64,000 nt of DNA from Pelagimonas sp. Its GTDB lineage: Bacteria; Pseudomonadota; Alphaproteobacteria; Rhodobacterales; Rhodobacteraceae. The notes under the pieces are model-generated. The model was not told the DNA's origin. It did not search any database and saw only the letters and a program-made list of their open reading frames with translations. The stretch is taken from NCBI GenBank assembly GCA_025210455.1, contig JAOARQ010000035.1, forward strand, positions 27,035 through 91,034. The letters are read 5' to 3'. Shown here one piece after another: positions 43,686 through 52,862 of this stretch. Position 1 is the stretch's first letter. Every line of letters starts with the position of its first letter. The position numbers were made by a program, and so were the translations under genes.

Positions 43686-43719
43686 GCTCTGCGCTGGCCT
43701 GCAAGGTTCGGCGCAGAGC
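43686..43719 (+). terminator. Hairpin after pirin gene
   Basis: GCTCTGCGC (43686-43694) pairs perfectly with GCGCAGAGC (43711-43719) eight bases after the stop. There is no T run, so termination is likely but not certain. Confidence 0.45.
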
Positions 43720-43801
43720 CTGCGATTCTCGCGGCAGCATCTGGCCAATTCGCCCAGGATCAGGCATGTTGCCCGAAACGCGAACATGAGGGGAACATGC
43801 C

Positions 43802-46597
43802 ATGGGTTTCGGCAACGGGTGCCATCTGCATCTGATCGACGGATCAGCTTTTATCTTCCGGGCGTTCCACGCCTTGCCCCCTTTGACGCGCAAGTCTGAT
43901 GGCCTGCCGATTGGCGCCGTCAGTGGCTTTTGCAACATGTTGCAGCGCTATGTCGAAGGCAATACCGGCCCAGATGCGCCAACCCATGTGGCGGTGATTT
44001 TTGATAAGGGCAGCCATACCTTCCGCAATGATCTGTATGATCAATACAAGGCAAACCGCGACGCCATGCCCGAAGACCTGCGTCCGCAGATGCCTTTGAC
44101 CCGCGATGCCACCCGCGCCTTTAACATTGCCTGTCATGAGATCGAAGGCTTTGAAGCGGATGATATCATGGCCACTCTGGCGCGGCAGGCGCGCGAAGCG
44201 GGCGGGCGCGTGACCATCCTGTCATCTGACAAAGATCTGATGCAGCTTGTGGGCGGCGGGGTTGAGATGCTTGACCCGATGAAGAACAAGCGCATTGACG
44301 TTGATGGCGTGCATGAGAAATTTGGCGTTGGCCCGGAACGGGTTGTGGATGTGCAGGCGCTTGCCGGGGATAGTGTTGATAACGTGCCCGGCGCGCCCGG
44401 CATCGGGATCAAAACTGCGGCTCTGCTGATCAACGAGTTCGGTTCGCTCGAAGAACTGCTGGATCGGGCTGAGGAAATCAAACAGCCGAAACGCCGTCAG
44501 ACCCTGATCGAAAAGCGCGATCAGATTGAGCTGTCGAAAAAGCTGGTGCAGCTGGATGACCAGATGGCGCTGGATTTCTCGCTGGATGATCTTGAAGTCA
44601 AAGACCCTGAGGCCGAGGTGCTGCTGGGGTTTCTGGCGGATATGGAATTCCGCACCCTGACCAAACGTGTGGCGGGCGCATTGGGTGCCGAGGCCCCGGC
44701 GATGCCCGAAGTCAAAGCAGAGGCTGCCGCGCCGGATGCACCGGAATGGCCCGCGATAGCCCCTGAGAAATACGAATGTGTCTCAACGACAGAGGCGCTG
44801 AACGCCTGGGTTGCGCGCATCTATAAACGTGGCTGGGTTGCGGTGGATACCGAAACCACCGGGTTAAATGAAATGACCTGTGATCTGGTAGGGGTCTCGC
44901 TATGTGTCGAAGCGGGTGAGGCCTGCTATATCCCGCTGACCCACCGCGCCGAGGCGGGGGAGGGACTGTTTGGCTCTGATGAACTGGCCGAAGGACAACT
45001 GCCGCTGAATGATGTTCTGGCGGTGCTCAAGCCTGTGCTGGAAGATGCTTCGATCATGAAAATCGGGCAGAATATGAAATATGATGCCAAGGTGTTGTCG
45101 CGCTGTGGTGTTGAAATTGCGCCGATAGATGACACCATGCTGATGTCTTATTCACTGCATGGCGGGTTGCACGGGCATGGGATGGATGCGCTGTCTGATC
45201 GCTATCTGTCGCACACGCCGATCCCGATCAAAGAGCTGCTGGGCAGCGGAAAAAGCGCGATTACCTTTGATCGTGTGCCTTTGGACAAGGCTACGGCCTA
45301 TGCCGCTGAAGATGCGGATATCACATTGCGGCTGGCGCAGACCTTTAAGCCGCTGTTGCATCAAACCAAGGTCACGCGGGTTTATGAAGGGTTGGAACGC
45401 CCACTGGTGCCTGTTCTGAAGCAGATGGAAATGAACGGTATTCTCGTGGATCGCGATGTGCTGAGCCGCATGTCGAACAGCTTTGCCCAGAAAATGGCGG
45501 GCTATGAAGCTGAGCTGCATGAGCTGGCCGGGCGCGATTTCAACGTACAGTCACCCGCGCAGGTGGGCGCGATTTTGTTTGATGAAATGGGGCTGGAAGG
45601 CGGCAAGAAAACCAAGACTGGCCAGTGGTCGACCCCGGCGGAAGTGCTGGAGGATCTGGCCACCGAACATGATTTCGCCGCGCGGGTGCTGGATTACCGC
45701 CAGCTGGCCAAACTGAAATCCACCTATACCGACGCGTTGCAAGACCATATCAACCCTGACACGGGTCGCGTGCACACTTCGTACATTCAATCGGGGGCGA
45801 ACACCGGGCGGATGGCGTCATCTGATCCGAACTTGCAGAACATCCCGATCCGCACCGAAGAGGGCCGCCGCATCCGTGAAGCCTTTGTTGCGCCTGAAGG
45901 TAAGGTTTTGGTCGCGCTGGATTATTCACAGATCGAATTGCGAATTCTGGCGCATATGGCTGGGATTGAGGCGCTTAAACAGGCGTTTCGCGATGGGCAT
46001 GATATTCACGCCATGACGGCGTCAGAAATGTTTGGTGTGCCGCTGGATGAGATGACGCCGGATATTCGCCGTCAGGCCAAAGCGATCAACTTTGGCGTGA
46101 TCTATGGGATTTCCGGCTTTGGTCTGGCGCGTAACCTTCGTATTCCCCGATCCGAGGCGCAGGGATTCATTGATCGCTATTTCGAACGCTTCCCCGGTAT
46201 TCGCACCTATATGGACGAAACCGTTGCTTTTGCGCAGGAACATAAGCGGGTGGAAACGCTGTTTGGCCGGGTGATCCATATGGCTGATATTGGCGCCAAA
46301 GGGCCGCGTGCAGGTTTTGCCAAACGGGCGGCGATCAATGCGCCGATTCAGGGCACCGCCGCCGATATCATTCGCCGCGCGATGATCCGGATGCCAGATG
46401 CGATCAAAGACTTGCCAGCCAAAATGCTGTTACAGGTGCACGACGAACTGTTGTTCGAGGTTGAAACCGAGGCCGCCGAGGAACTGATCACCACCGCGCG
46501 TGCTGTGATGGAAGGGGCGGCTGATCCTGTTGTGAAACTGGATGTGCCGTTGGTGGTGGATGCTGGTCAGGGGGCAAACTGGGCCGAGGCGCATTAA
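43802..46597 (+). CDS. polA: DNA polymerase I
   Basis: The 931-residue protein has three domains. The 5'-nuclease spans about 1-290 (HLHLIDGSAFIFRAFHALPPL, DDIMATLARQA, ILSSDKDLMQLV, GDSVDNVPGAPGIGIKTA). The 3'-5' exonuclease spans about 320-520 and keeps its acidic VAVDTETTGLN motif (about 345). The polymerase domain has TGRMASSDPNLQNIPIR, VALDYSQIELR, the O-helix RRQAKAINFGVIYGISGFGLA and LLQVHDELLFE. It fills repair and Okazaki gaps. It is monocistronic, and its stop lies in the loop of a perfect hairpin. Confidence 0.97.
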   Translation: MGFGNGCHLHLIDGSAFIFRAFHALPPLTRKSDGLPIGAVSGFCNMLQRYVEGNTGPDAPTHVAVIFDKGSHTFRNDLYDQYKANRDAMPEDLRPQMPLTRDATRAFNIACHEIEGFEADDIMATLARQAREAGGRVTILSSDKDLMQLVGGGVEMLDPMKNKRIDVDGVHEKFGVGPERVVDVQALAGDSVDNVPGAPGIGIKTAALLINEFGSLEELLDRAEEIKQPKRRQTLIEKRDQIELSKKLVQLDDQMALDFSLDDLEVKDPEAEVLLGFLADMEFRTLTKRVAGALGAEAPAMPEVKAEAAAPDAPEWPAIAPEKYECVSTTEALNAWVARIYKRGWVAVDTETTGLNEMTCDLVGVSLCVEAGEACYIPLTHRAEAGEGLFGSDELAEGQLPLNDVLAVLKPVLEDASIMKIGQNMKYDAKVLSRCGVEIAPIDDTMLMSYSLHGGLHGHGMDALSDRYLSHTPIPIKELLGSGKSAITFDRVPLDKATAYAAEDADITLRLAQTFKPLLHQTKVTRVYEGLERPLVPVLKQMEMNGILVDRDVLSRMSNSFAQKMAGYEAELHELAGRDFNVQSPAQVGAILFDEMGLEGGKKTKTGQWSTPAEVLEDLATEHDFAARVLDYRQLAKLKSTYTDALQDHINPDTGRVHTSYIQSGANTGRMASSDPNLQNIPIRTEEGRRIREAFVAPEGKVLVALDYSQIELRILAHMAGIEALKQAFRDGHDIHAMTASEMFGVPLDEMTPDIRRQAKAINFGVIYGISGFGLARNLRIPRSEAQGFIDRYFERFPGIRTYMDETVAFAQEHKRVETLFGRVIHMADIGAKGPRAGFAKRAAINAPIQGTAADIIRRAMIRMPDAIKDLPAKMLLQVHDELLFEVETEAAEELITTARAVMEGAADPVVKLDVPLVVDAGQGANWAEAH

Positions 46598-46607
46598 GCG
46601 CCTCGGC
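46583..46607. terminator. Perfect hairpin with the polA stop codon in its loop
   Basis: GCCGAGGCGC (46583-46592) and GCGCCTCGGC (46598-46607) form a 10-bp stem; the 5-base loop ATTAA holds the TAA stop of polA. There is no T run on either strand. It lies between convergent genes and may protect 3' ends or slow polymerase. Confidence 0.5.
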
Positions 46608-46614
46608 GATTGGC

Positions 46615-48111
46615 TTAGAAATCCGGGACAAATCCCTCTGGCATGTTTTGGTAACAAACCGGGCGCAGGAAGCGGCGGATTGCCAAGGTGCCGACCGATG
46701 TGGCGCCAAAGTTGGTTGATGCAGGATAAGGCCCGCCGTGAACCATGGCATCGGCCACCTCAACCCCGGTTGGGAACCCATTGGCCAGAACGCGGCCAGC
46801 CTTGCGTTCCAACACAGGCATGAGACCCTGCGCCTGCGGATAGTCGGCCTCATCCATATGCAGTGTGGCGGTTAGTTGCCCCTGCATGGTACGGGCGATC
46901 TGGACCATTTCATCAAGGTCGCGCACCAGAACAACGATGCCAATCGGGCCAAAGACTTCGTGGGCGAGGGTTTCGTTGTTCTGGAAATCTTCACCGCTGA
47001 CGGTGAATAGCTGGGGTGTCGCCGCGCGTTCTGCATCTTCACCATTGAAAATAGGCGTGATTCCATCGGCTTGGGCAATGTGATCTCGACCTGTGTAAAA
47101 AGCCTTGGCGATACCCTCGGTCAACATGGTTTGCGCGCCCATCTCTTTCAGGGCGGTTTTGGTTGCGCTGATAAAACGATCCCCATCCGGCCCTTTCACA
47201 GCAATCGCCAGACCGGGATTTGTGCAGAATTGCCCTGCGCCCATGGTCAGCGAAGCGGCCCAGCCTAGCCCAAGATCACCCGCGCGGTTGGCCATAGCGT
47301 GCGGCATCAGGAACATCGGGTTCACGCTGCCGAGTTCCCCAAAGAAAGGAATAGGCTCAGGCCGGGCGGCGCAAAGATCGAACAGGGCGCGACCGCCACC
47401 CAGCGATCCGGTAAAGCCCACCGCTTTGATATGCGGGTTTTGCACCAAGGCTGCACCCACCGCATTCCCGCCATCGTTCACGTGGCTGAAGATACCGGGG
47501 TGCAGATCCAGTTTCACACGGGCTGCTTCGATGGCTTCGGCGACGATCTCGCTGGTGCCGGGGTGGCCGGGATGGCCTTTGACCACAACGGGGCAGCCCG
47601 CGGCAAAGGCGGCAGCAGTGTCGCCACCCGCTGTTGAAAACGCCAAAGGAAAATTCGACGCCCCGAAAACAGCCACCGGCCCGATTGGGCGCTGCACCAT
47701 TTTAAGATCATGACGCGGCAGGGGCTGGCGGTCTGGCAAGGCCTTATCATGGCGGTGATCTAGGAAGTCATCCTGCAAGATGTGCTGAGCAAACAGACGC
47801 AACTGCCCGGTGGTGCGGCCGCGCTCTCCTTCCAGGCGGGCTTCGGGCAGACCGGTTTCGACACTACCGATTTTTGTCAGATCCGCACCGCGCTGTTCGA
47901 TCTGATCTGCGATTTCATTCAGAAAATCGGCCCGCGTTTCGCGCGGCATTCGGGATGTGGTTTCAAATGCCTCTGCGGCGGCAGAGCAAGCCAGATTGAC
48001 AAGTTCGATGCTGCCGGAAGCATAGGCCGACGCAGTACCGGTTGCGGGCTGTGATGAAAAGCTGGACGGGCCATCTGTCCAACTGCCTGCGATCAGGTTT
48101 TTTCCGTCCAT
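46615..48111 (-). CDS. Aldehyde dehydrogenase (NADP+), alpha-ketoglutarate-semialdehyde type
   Basis: The 498-residue protein belongs to the ALDH branch containing 2,5-dioxovalerate (alpha-ketoglutarate semialdehyde) dehydrogenases. It shows VAVFGASNFPLAFSTAGGDTAAAFAAGCPVVVKGHPGHPGTSE, FTGSLGGGRAL, the general base in FFGELGSVNP and the nucleophile Cys in GAGQFCTNPG. These enzymes finish pentose, glucarate or hydroxyproline oxidation to 2-oxoglutarate. No sugar-pathway genes are adjacent, so the pathway is open. The gene is monocistronic with an AT-rich upstream region. Confidence 0.85.
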   Translation of the reverse strand: MDGKNLIAGSWTDGPSSFSSQPATGTASAYASGSIELVNLACSAAAEAFETTSRMPRETRADFLNEIADQIEQRGADLTKIGSVETGLPEARLEGERGRTTGQLRLFAQHILQDDFLDHRHDKALPDRQPLPRHDLKMVQRPIGPVAVFGASNFPLAFSTAGGDTAAAFAAGCPVVVKGHPGHPGTSEIVAEAIEAARVKLDLHPGIFSHVNDGGNAVGAALVQNPHIKAVGFTGSLGGGRALFDLCAARPEPIPFFGELGSVNPMFLMPHAMANRAGDLGLGWAASLTMGAGQFCTNPGLAIAVKGPDGDRFISATKTALKEMGAQTMLTEGIAKAFYTGRDHIAQADGITPIFNGEDAERAATPQLFTVSGEDFQNNETLAHEVFGPIGIVVLVRDLDEMVQIARTMQGQLTATLHMDEADYPQAQGLMPVLERKAGRVLANGFPTGVEVADAMVHGGPYPASTNFGATSVGTLAIRRFLRPVCYQNMPEGFVPDF

Positions 48112-48418
48112 AGGTGTTTGTTCCCGTATTTGAGGAAGTGTGGTTTTTGGATTTTGGATCCAATTTTAACTGCTAAATCAAAATCTAAGGGCCGTCCATG
48201 CGTTTCTCGCTGGTTTTGTGAAGCGTCACGCAGATGTGTTGGGTTTATGGGGGTGAAAAAAGCGCGCAGCGACGCTAACAGAATTGAAACAGAACTGCGA
48301 TTTCGATAAGATTTATGAGCTGTCAGTAAACAAAATGCGTTTAACATGCTTAAATTTACGAGTTCGTTAACCTTTTGCTCGTAAAAGTTGATGCGTGTTA
48401 ACATTCAAGGGGGTTCGA
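48112..48418. promoter_or_regulatory. 307-bp AT-rich gap between ALDH gene and small gene
   Basis: It holds the promoters of the ALDH gene (left) and the 41-codon gene (right). Near the ALDH start are the palindrome TTGGATCCAA (48154-48163) and a 7-bp inverted repeat GATTTTG/CAAAATC (48150-48156 and 48179-48185), possible operator sites. Several TTAAC motifs occur at 48320-48405. No RNA gene is recognised. Confidence 0.35.
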
Positions 48419-48544
48419 ATGCTGCGCACTATCACAATTGGAAGTTGTGTCTCTATTCAGGGGATACTGGAAAAGACACTTCCTGATGGACGTGTTACCG
48501 TTCGTGTGGGATCACAGTTGTACGTCGGAAAGCCAGTTTCCTAA
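48419..48544 (+). CDS. Small conserved-looking protein, 41 residues
   Basis: The frame encodes MLRTITIGSCVSIQGILEKT followed by LPDGRVTVRVGSQLYVGKPVS. AAGGGGG lies five bases before the ATG, a very good ribosome site. The alternation of hydrophobic residues suggests a small beta-barrel or SH3-like strand set (GSCVSIQGILEK, GRVTVRVGSQLYVGKPV). I recall similar tiny proteins in Rhodobacterales but cannot name a family. A perfect hairpin follows. Confidence 0.6.
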   Translation: MLRTITIGSCVSIQGILEKTLPDGRVTVRVGSQLYVGKPVS

Positions 48545-48548
48545 GGTC

Positions 48549-48580
48549 TTGGTCTCCAGCGCTGCCTGCCCGGAGACCAA
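48549..48580. terminator. Hairpin between small gene and pncB
   Basis: TTGGTCTCC (48549-48557) pairs perfectly with GGAGACCAA (48572-48580) around a 14-base loop. It follows both converging genes but has no T run after it in either direction. Confidence 0.5.
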
Positions 48581-48588
48581 AAACCAAC

Positions 48589-49881
48589 TCAAACGACGAC
48601 CTTAATGGCGTTCTGAGACCCGACATCAAAAACACGTTTGTACCGATCAATTTCGGACTGAGGCCCCATGGCTTTATTCGGGTTGTCTGACAATTTAACC
48701 GTTGATTTGCCATCTGCCTTGATGGCTTTGCAAACAAGAGAAAACGGCGCAAGACTGTCATCTTGTGCCAACCCTCTGAAATCATTTGTCAGCAATGTGC
48801 CCCACCCAAAAGAGGGGCGCACGCGACCTGAAAACTGTTTGTAAAGTTCTATGATTTTGGTTTCGTCCAGCCCATCAGAGAAGATTACCAGCTTTTTCGA
48901 AGGATCTTCGCCCCGTTCCTGCCACCACTTAATGGCCACTTCGGCACCGGTTGCGGGATCTCCTGAATCGATGCGAATGCCTGTCCAGCCGGCCAGCCAA
49001 TCAGGTGCGTGTTTCAGGAAACCTTCGGTGCCATAGGTGTCGGGCAGGATGATACGCAGATTGCCGTCATGTTCGTCATGCCAATCGGCCAGAACATCAT
49101 AGGGGGCCTGGGCCAGTGCCTCATCATCTTGAGCCAAAGCAGCGTAAACCATCGGCAGTTCATGGGCATTTGTGCCGATAGCCTCAAGATCGCGATTTTT
49201 TGCAATCAGGCAATTTGATGTGCCTACAAAGCTGTTGCCAAGCCCTTCCAGCATGGCCTGAACACACCAGTCCTGCCAAAGGAAAGAATGACGGCGTCGG
49301 GTGCCAAAATCAGCAATTTTCAGGCCGGGTTGCTGGCGCAGTTTTTCAACCTTTTCCCAGACGCGCGTCATTGCGCGGGCGTAAAGCACCTGAAGCTCAA
49401 ATTTGCCCATGGTGTTCAGAACTGCACGGCTGCGTAGCTCCATCAACACGGCCAGCGCCGGGATTTCCCAAAGCATCACTTCGGGCCATTTGCCTTCAAA
49501 AGTCAGTTCATACTGATCCCCGACCCGTTCCAGATGATAGGCGGGCAGGCGCAGGTTTTCGAACCATTCCATGAAGTCGGGGCGGAACATCTGGCGTTTG
49601 CCGTAGAATGTATTGCCGCGCAGCCAGGTGCTTTCGCCACGAGTCAGTGAAAGCGACCGGATGTGATCCAGTTGTTCGCGCAACTCGCCTTCGTCGATCA
49701 GCTTGGCCAACGGCACCTGCTGCGACCGATTGATCAGGCTGAAGGTGACTGTGGTGTCGCGTTTGTTGCGAAACACCGACTGGCACATCAGGAGTTTGTA
49801 AAAATCCGTGTCGATCAGCGACCGCACAATCGGGTCGATCTTCCATTTATGGTTCCAGACACGGGTTGCGATATCAACCAT
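48589..49881 (-). CDS. pncB: Nicotinate phosphoribosyltransferase
   Basis: PncB makes nicotinate mononucleotide from nicotinate and PRPP, the second step of the Preiss-Handler salvage route. The 430-residue protein includes SLIDTDFYKLLMCQSVFRN, FGTRRRHSFLWQDWCVQAMLEGLGNSFVGTSNC, GWTGIRIDSGDPATGAEVAIKWW, LVIFSDGLDETKIIEL and GWGTLLTNDF. It is 20 bases downstream of pncA, giving a nicotinamide-to-NaMN operon. Confidence 0.95.
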   Translation of the reverse strand: MVDIATRVWNHKWKIDPIVRSLIDTDFYKLLMCQSVFRNKRDTTVTFSLINRSQQVPLAKLIDEGELREQLDHIRSLSLTRGESTWLRGNTFYGKRQMFRPDFMEWFENLRLPAYHLERVGDQYELTFEGKWPEVMLWEIPALAVLMELRSRAVLNTMGKFELQVLYARAMTRVWEKVEKLRQQPGLKIADFGTRRRHSFLWQDWCVQAMLEGLGNSFVGTSNCLIAKNRDLEAIGTNAHELPMVYAALAQDDEALAQAPYDVLADWHDEHDGNLRIILPDTYGTEGFLKHAPDWLAGWTGIRIDSGDPATGAEVAIKWWQERGEDPSKKLVIFSDGLDETKIIELYKQFSGRVRPSFGWGTLLTNDFRGLAQDDSLAPFSLVCKAIKADGKSTVKLSDNPNKAMGPQSEIDRYKRVFDVGSQNAIKVVV

Positions 49882-49901
49882 TTCAGGTCTCCGCCCTTTG
49901 A

Positions 49902-50495
49902 TTAAGCAAGCGTCACGTCCGCCTGTTTCATACCATCCAGCGCCGCAGCCAATGAGCCATCCAGATCAATCGCCCGGCACAGATCCTGACGAACGGTTGT
50001 CTCAAACCCCAGTCCAGCTGCATCAACTGCCGAGAAATTCACACAAAAATCGGTGGCCAGTCCAACCATGGTCAACCGGGTAACGCCACGCGTGCGCAGA
50101 TATCCCTCTAGGCCAGTGGGGGTGGTATGATCATTCTCGAAAAACGCCGAATAACTATCGATGGCTGGGCGAAAGCCTTTGCGGATGATCAGTTCGGCGC
50201 GCTCAGTGTTCAGTCCGGCGTGAAAGGCAGCGCCTTCGGTTCCCTGAACACAATGGTCCGGCCAGAGCACCTGCGGACCATAGGGCATCTTGATCATCTC
50301 AAAGGGCGCTTTGCCCTCATGTAAGGTTGCAAACGAGGAATGCCCGGCCGGATGCCAATCCTGGGTCAGCACGACCGCATCGAATTTGTTCATCAGGGTA
50401 TTGATGCCGGCGATGATTTCATCTCCACCCGGTACGGCCAGCGCACCGCCGGGGCAGAAATCATTTTGCACATCAATAACGATAAGTGCGTCCAT
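49902..50495 (-). CDS. pncA: Nicotinamidase/pyrazinamidase
   Basis: PncA deamidates nicotinamide to nicotinate. The 197-residue protein has the catalytic triad Asp8 (VIDVQNDF), Lys106 (IIRKGF) and Cys151 (GLATDFCV), and the metal site around DWHPAGHSSF (46-55). The start at 50495 follows GGAGGAG. It forms an operon with pncB and is divergent from an Hsp70-like gene. Confidence 0.95.
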   Translation of the reverse strand: MDALIVIDVQNDFCPGGALAVPGGDEIIAGINTLMNKFDAVVLTQDWHPAGHSSFATLHEGKAPFEMIKMPYGPQVLWPDHCVQGTEGAAFHAGLNTERAELIIRKGFRPAIDSYSAFFENDHTTPTGLEGYLRTRGVTRLTMVGLATDFCVNFSAVDAAGLGFETTVRQDLCRAIDLDGSLAAALDGMKQADVTLA

Positions 50496-50605
50496 TCTGG
50501 CACTCCTCCCAAGATAGCCTTGCTCTTTCATAATTGTTTCAAAAAAGAATTGCCATAAGGCATGCCTTCCCATAGGTCTGCGGACTTTCGCGAATTGAGG
50601 GTACT

Positions 50606-51826
50606 ATGGCACGTCTTGGATTGGATTTCGGAACGTCGAATACTGCGGCTGGAGTTATGGCCGGGGGAAAACCCTTTGTGATCCCTCTGGAACCCGACGC
50701 GCAGACCCTGCCGACTGCAGTGTTCGTCGACTTTGCGGATCGCCGTTTTGTCTATGGCACAGATGCGGCCCGTGCGATGATGGATGGGCAAGAGGGGCGG
50801 TTTCTGCGGGCTTTGAAAAGCATTCTCGGTACGCCGCTTGCGCAGGAAAAACGGCAGTTTCTGAATGAACAGCTGACTTTGATTGAGGTCATCGCGCGGT
50901 TTCTGAGCGAAATTAAATCGAGATCCGAGAGCTTTACCGGGCTGAGCTTTGACACTGTGCTGTCTGGGCGGCCTGTGCGGTTCCATTCCGAAGATGCGGC
51001 GCGGGACACGCAGGCTGAACTGGATTTGCGGGCGGCCTATGATCTGGCGGGGTTCAAGCAGGTGGATTTTCTGCCCGAGCCCGAAGCCGCAGCGCTGTCA
51101 GTCGCGGGGCAAGGGCGCTTGCTGATCGTCGACATCGGCGGCGGGACATCGGATTTCACGCTATGCGATCGTGTTGATGGCCATACCCATGTTCTGGCCT
51201 CGACAGGTGTGCGTATCGGGGGCACCGATTTTGATCGCCAGCTCAGTCTGCAACACGCGATGCCTTTGCTGGGGGCGGAAACCGGGATTGGCGATCCGTT
51301 CTCCAAGGCCTTGCATCGCGCACCGCGCGCTTTGTTTCATGATCTTGCAAGCTGGGAGAAGATTGCCTTTGTCTATGATCCGGCAACCCTGCGCGAAGTG
51401 CGTCGCTGGGTGAGATTGGCGCAGGATTCACTGCCTTTCGAAAGGCTTGCAGAAGTTCTGGATATGCATCTGGGCCATGATATCGCCTATGCGGTCGAAG
51501 CTGGGAAGATTGCTGCGAATGCGGGGGGGGCGGGGCAGGTTGATCTGACTGTGGTCGAAAAAGGGTTAGAGGCGCAGATCGGTCAAGGGGCTTTGCGCGA
51601 TGCGCTGGAATCCTACGCGCAGCAAATTGGCGAATGTGCTTTGGAGACACTAGCGCTGGCAGGGTGTACTCCAGAGCAGGTGGACGAAATCGTCTTCGTT
51701 GGCGGTTCTTCTTTATTGGGTGCGGTGCAGGATCGTATGCGGGGCCTGTTGCCAGCAGCTAAAACCGAAACCGCCGAAGTCTTTACGGCGGTTGTGCATG
51801 GCTTGGCCATCGCTGCTGAGGGGTGA
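50606..51826 (+). CDS. Hsp70-family protein (YegD-like)
   Basis: A 406-residue protein with the actin/Hsp70 ATPase fold: phosphate 1 motif LGLDFGTSNTAAGV (4-17), phosphate 2 motif LLIVDIGGGTSDFTLC (about 172-187), and adenosine motif IVFVGGSSLLGAVQDRM. It lacks a DnaK-type substrate-binding C-terminal domain, as in YegD. The role of YegD-like proteins is unclear. It converges on the flagellar genes with about 12 bases between. Confidence 0.9.
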   Translation: MARLGLDFGTSNTAAGVMAGGKPFVIPLEPDAQTLPTAVFVDFADRRFVYGTDAARAMMDGQEGRFLRALKSILGTPLAQEKRQFLNEQLTLIEVIARFLSEIKSRSESFTGLSFDTVLSGRPVRFHSEDAARDTQAELDLRAAYDLAGFKQVDFLPEPEAAALSVAGQGRLLIVDIGGGTSDFTLCDRVDGHTHVLASTGVRIGGTDFDRQLSLQHAMPLLGAETGIGDPFSKALHRAPRALFHDLASWEKIAFVYDPATLREVRRWVRLAQDSLPFERLAEVLDMHLGHDIAYAVEAGKIAANAGGAGQVDLTVVEKGLEAQIGQGALRDALESYAQQIGECALETLALAGCTPEQVDEIVFVGGSSLLGAVQDRMRGLLPAAKTETAEVFTAVVHGLAIAAEG

Positions 51827-51838
51827 GAAGGTTAAAGG

Positions 51839-52573
51839 CTAAAAGTAACCTCTGACCAGGCTGCCTGCAATCAGTGCCCATCCGTCAGCTATAACGAAAA
51901 ACGCCAGTTTGAACGGGAGCGAAACAATCGCCGGGGGGACCATCATCATCCCCATAGACATAAGCACCGCGGCAACCACCAGATCAATAATCAGGAAGGG
52001 CAGGAAAATCAGAAAGCCGACCTGAAAGGCCCGTGCGATTTCTGACAACATAAAGCTGGGGACGAGCACCGAAAGTGGTGCGGCTGGATCTAGGGTCATG
52101 CCCTGTGCATCTGGCCTAAGATCCGCCATGGCGCGGAAGGTATCTGGATCGGCCCGGCTGGCCATGAACAATCGGAAAGGTTTGATCGTGCGTTCTGCGG
52201 CGGCTTCAACGTCAATTTCTTCGTTGACCAAGGGCATGACCCCGGTTTCCCATGCTTCGGTAAAGACAGGTTCCATAACAAAATAGGTTAAAAACAGCGC
52301 CAGACTGACGATCAGCATATTGGGCGGCGATTGTTGCAACCCTATGGCCTGCCGCAGGATTGCCAGCACGGTGACCATAAACGGAAAGCAGGTCACCATG
52401 ATTCCGATGCCGGGCGCGATGCTTAACAATGTAATCGCAAGGATAAGCTGGACCGACGTCGCTGTGACGGATCCACCTTCTCCCAATTGAACCGAAAGGC
52501 CCTGCGCTTCTGCGCTGCTGGTCATCAATACAAAGACCAGTGCGGCTTTTGCCGCGAATGCCAGTTGTTTCAT
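51839..52573 (-). CDS. fliP: Flagellar type III export protein FliP
   Basis: FliP is a core subunit of the flagellar export gate, forming the pore with FliQ and FliR. The 244-residue protein begins with a signal-like helix (MKQLAFAAKAALVFVLMTSSAEAQ) and has the conserved stretches SIAPGIGIMVTCFPFMVTVLAILRQAIGLQQSPPNMLIVSLALFLTYFVM and VPSFMLSEIARAFQVGFLIFLPFLIIDLVVAAVLMSMGMMMVPP. Its ATG is one base past the fliN stop, in fliF-fliH-fliN-fliP order. Confidence 0.96.
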   Translation of the reverse strand: MKQLAFAAKAALVFVLMTSSAEAQGLSVQLGEGGSVTATSVQLILAITLLSIAPGIGIMVTCFPFMVTVLAILRQAIGLQQSPPNMLIVSLALFLTYFVMEPVFTEAWETGVMPLVNEEIDVEAAAERTIKPFRLFMASRADPDTFRAMADLRPDAQGMTLDPAAPLSVLVPSFMLSEIARAFQVGFLIFLPFLIIDLVVAAVLMSMGMMMVPPAIVSLPFKLAFFVIADGWALIAGSLVRGYF

Positions 52574-52574
52574 T

Positions 52575-52862
52575 TTAGGACGGGGACTGCAGATCAACCA
52601 CTTCGGTCAGGCGCACGGCAAGTTGGCCAGAGCCTTCGCCCTCCACAACTTCGAGGACGCCGATGCCAATCAGTTTCTCGCCGACAAACAGTTCAACGGG
52701 GTCATCCAGCTGTTTATCAAGATTCAATACTGACCCTTCCCCTAGTTGCAGAAGTTCACGAACCAACGGCCGGGCCCGGCCGACCGAGACGGTGATTTCA
52801 ATCGGAACCGAGGTAAACGGGGTGGCACCATCGCTGCGGGCGGCTGTTTGTGGATTATCCAT
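52575..52862 (-). CDS. fliN: Flagellar motor switch protein FliN
   Basis: A 95-residue SpoA-domain protein (about residues 18-90: VPIEITVSVGRARPLVRELLQLGEGSVLNLDKQLDDPVELFVGEKLIGIGVLEVVEGEGSGQLAVRLTEV) of the flagellar C-ring, which sets rotation direction and docks FliH. Its start overlaps the end of fliH by 8 bases and fliP begins one base after its stop. Confidence 0.95.
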   Translation of the reverse strand: MDNPQTAARSDGATPFTSVPIEITVSVGRARPLVRELLQLGEGSVLNLDKQLDDPVELFVGEKLIGIGVLEVVEGEGSGQLAVRLTEVVDLQSPS

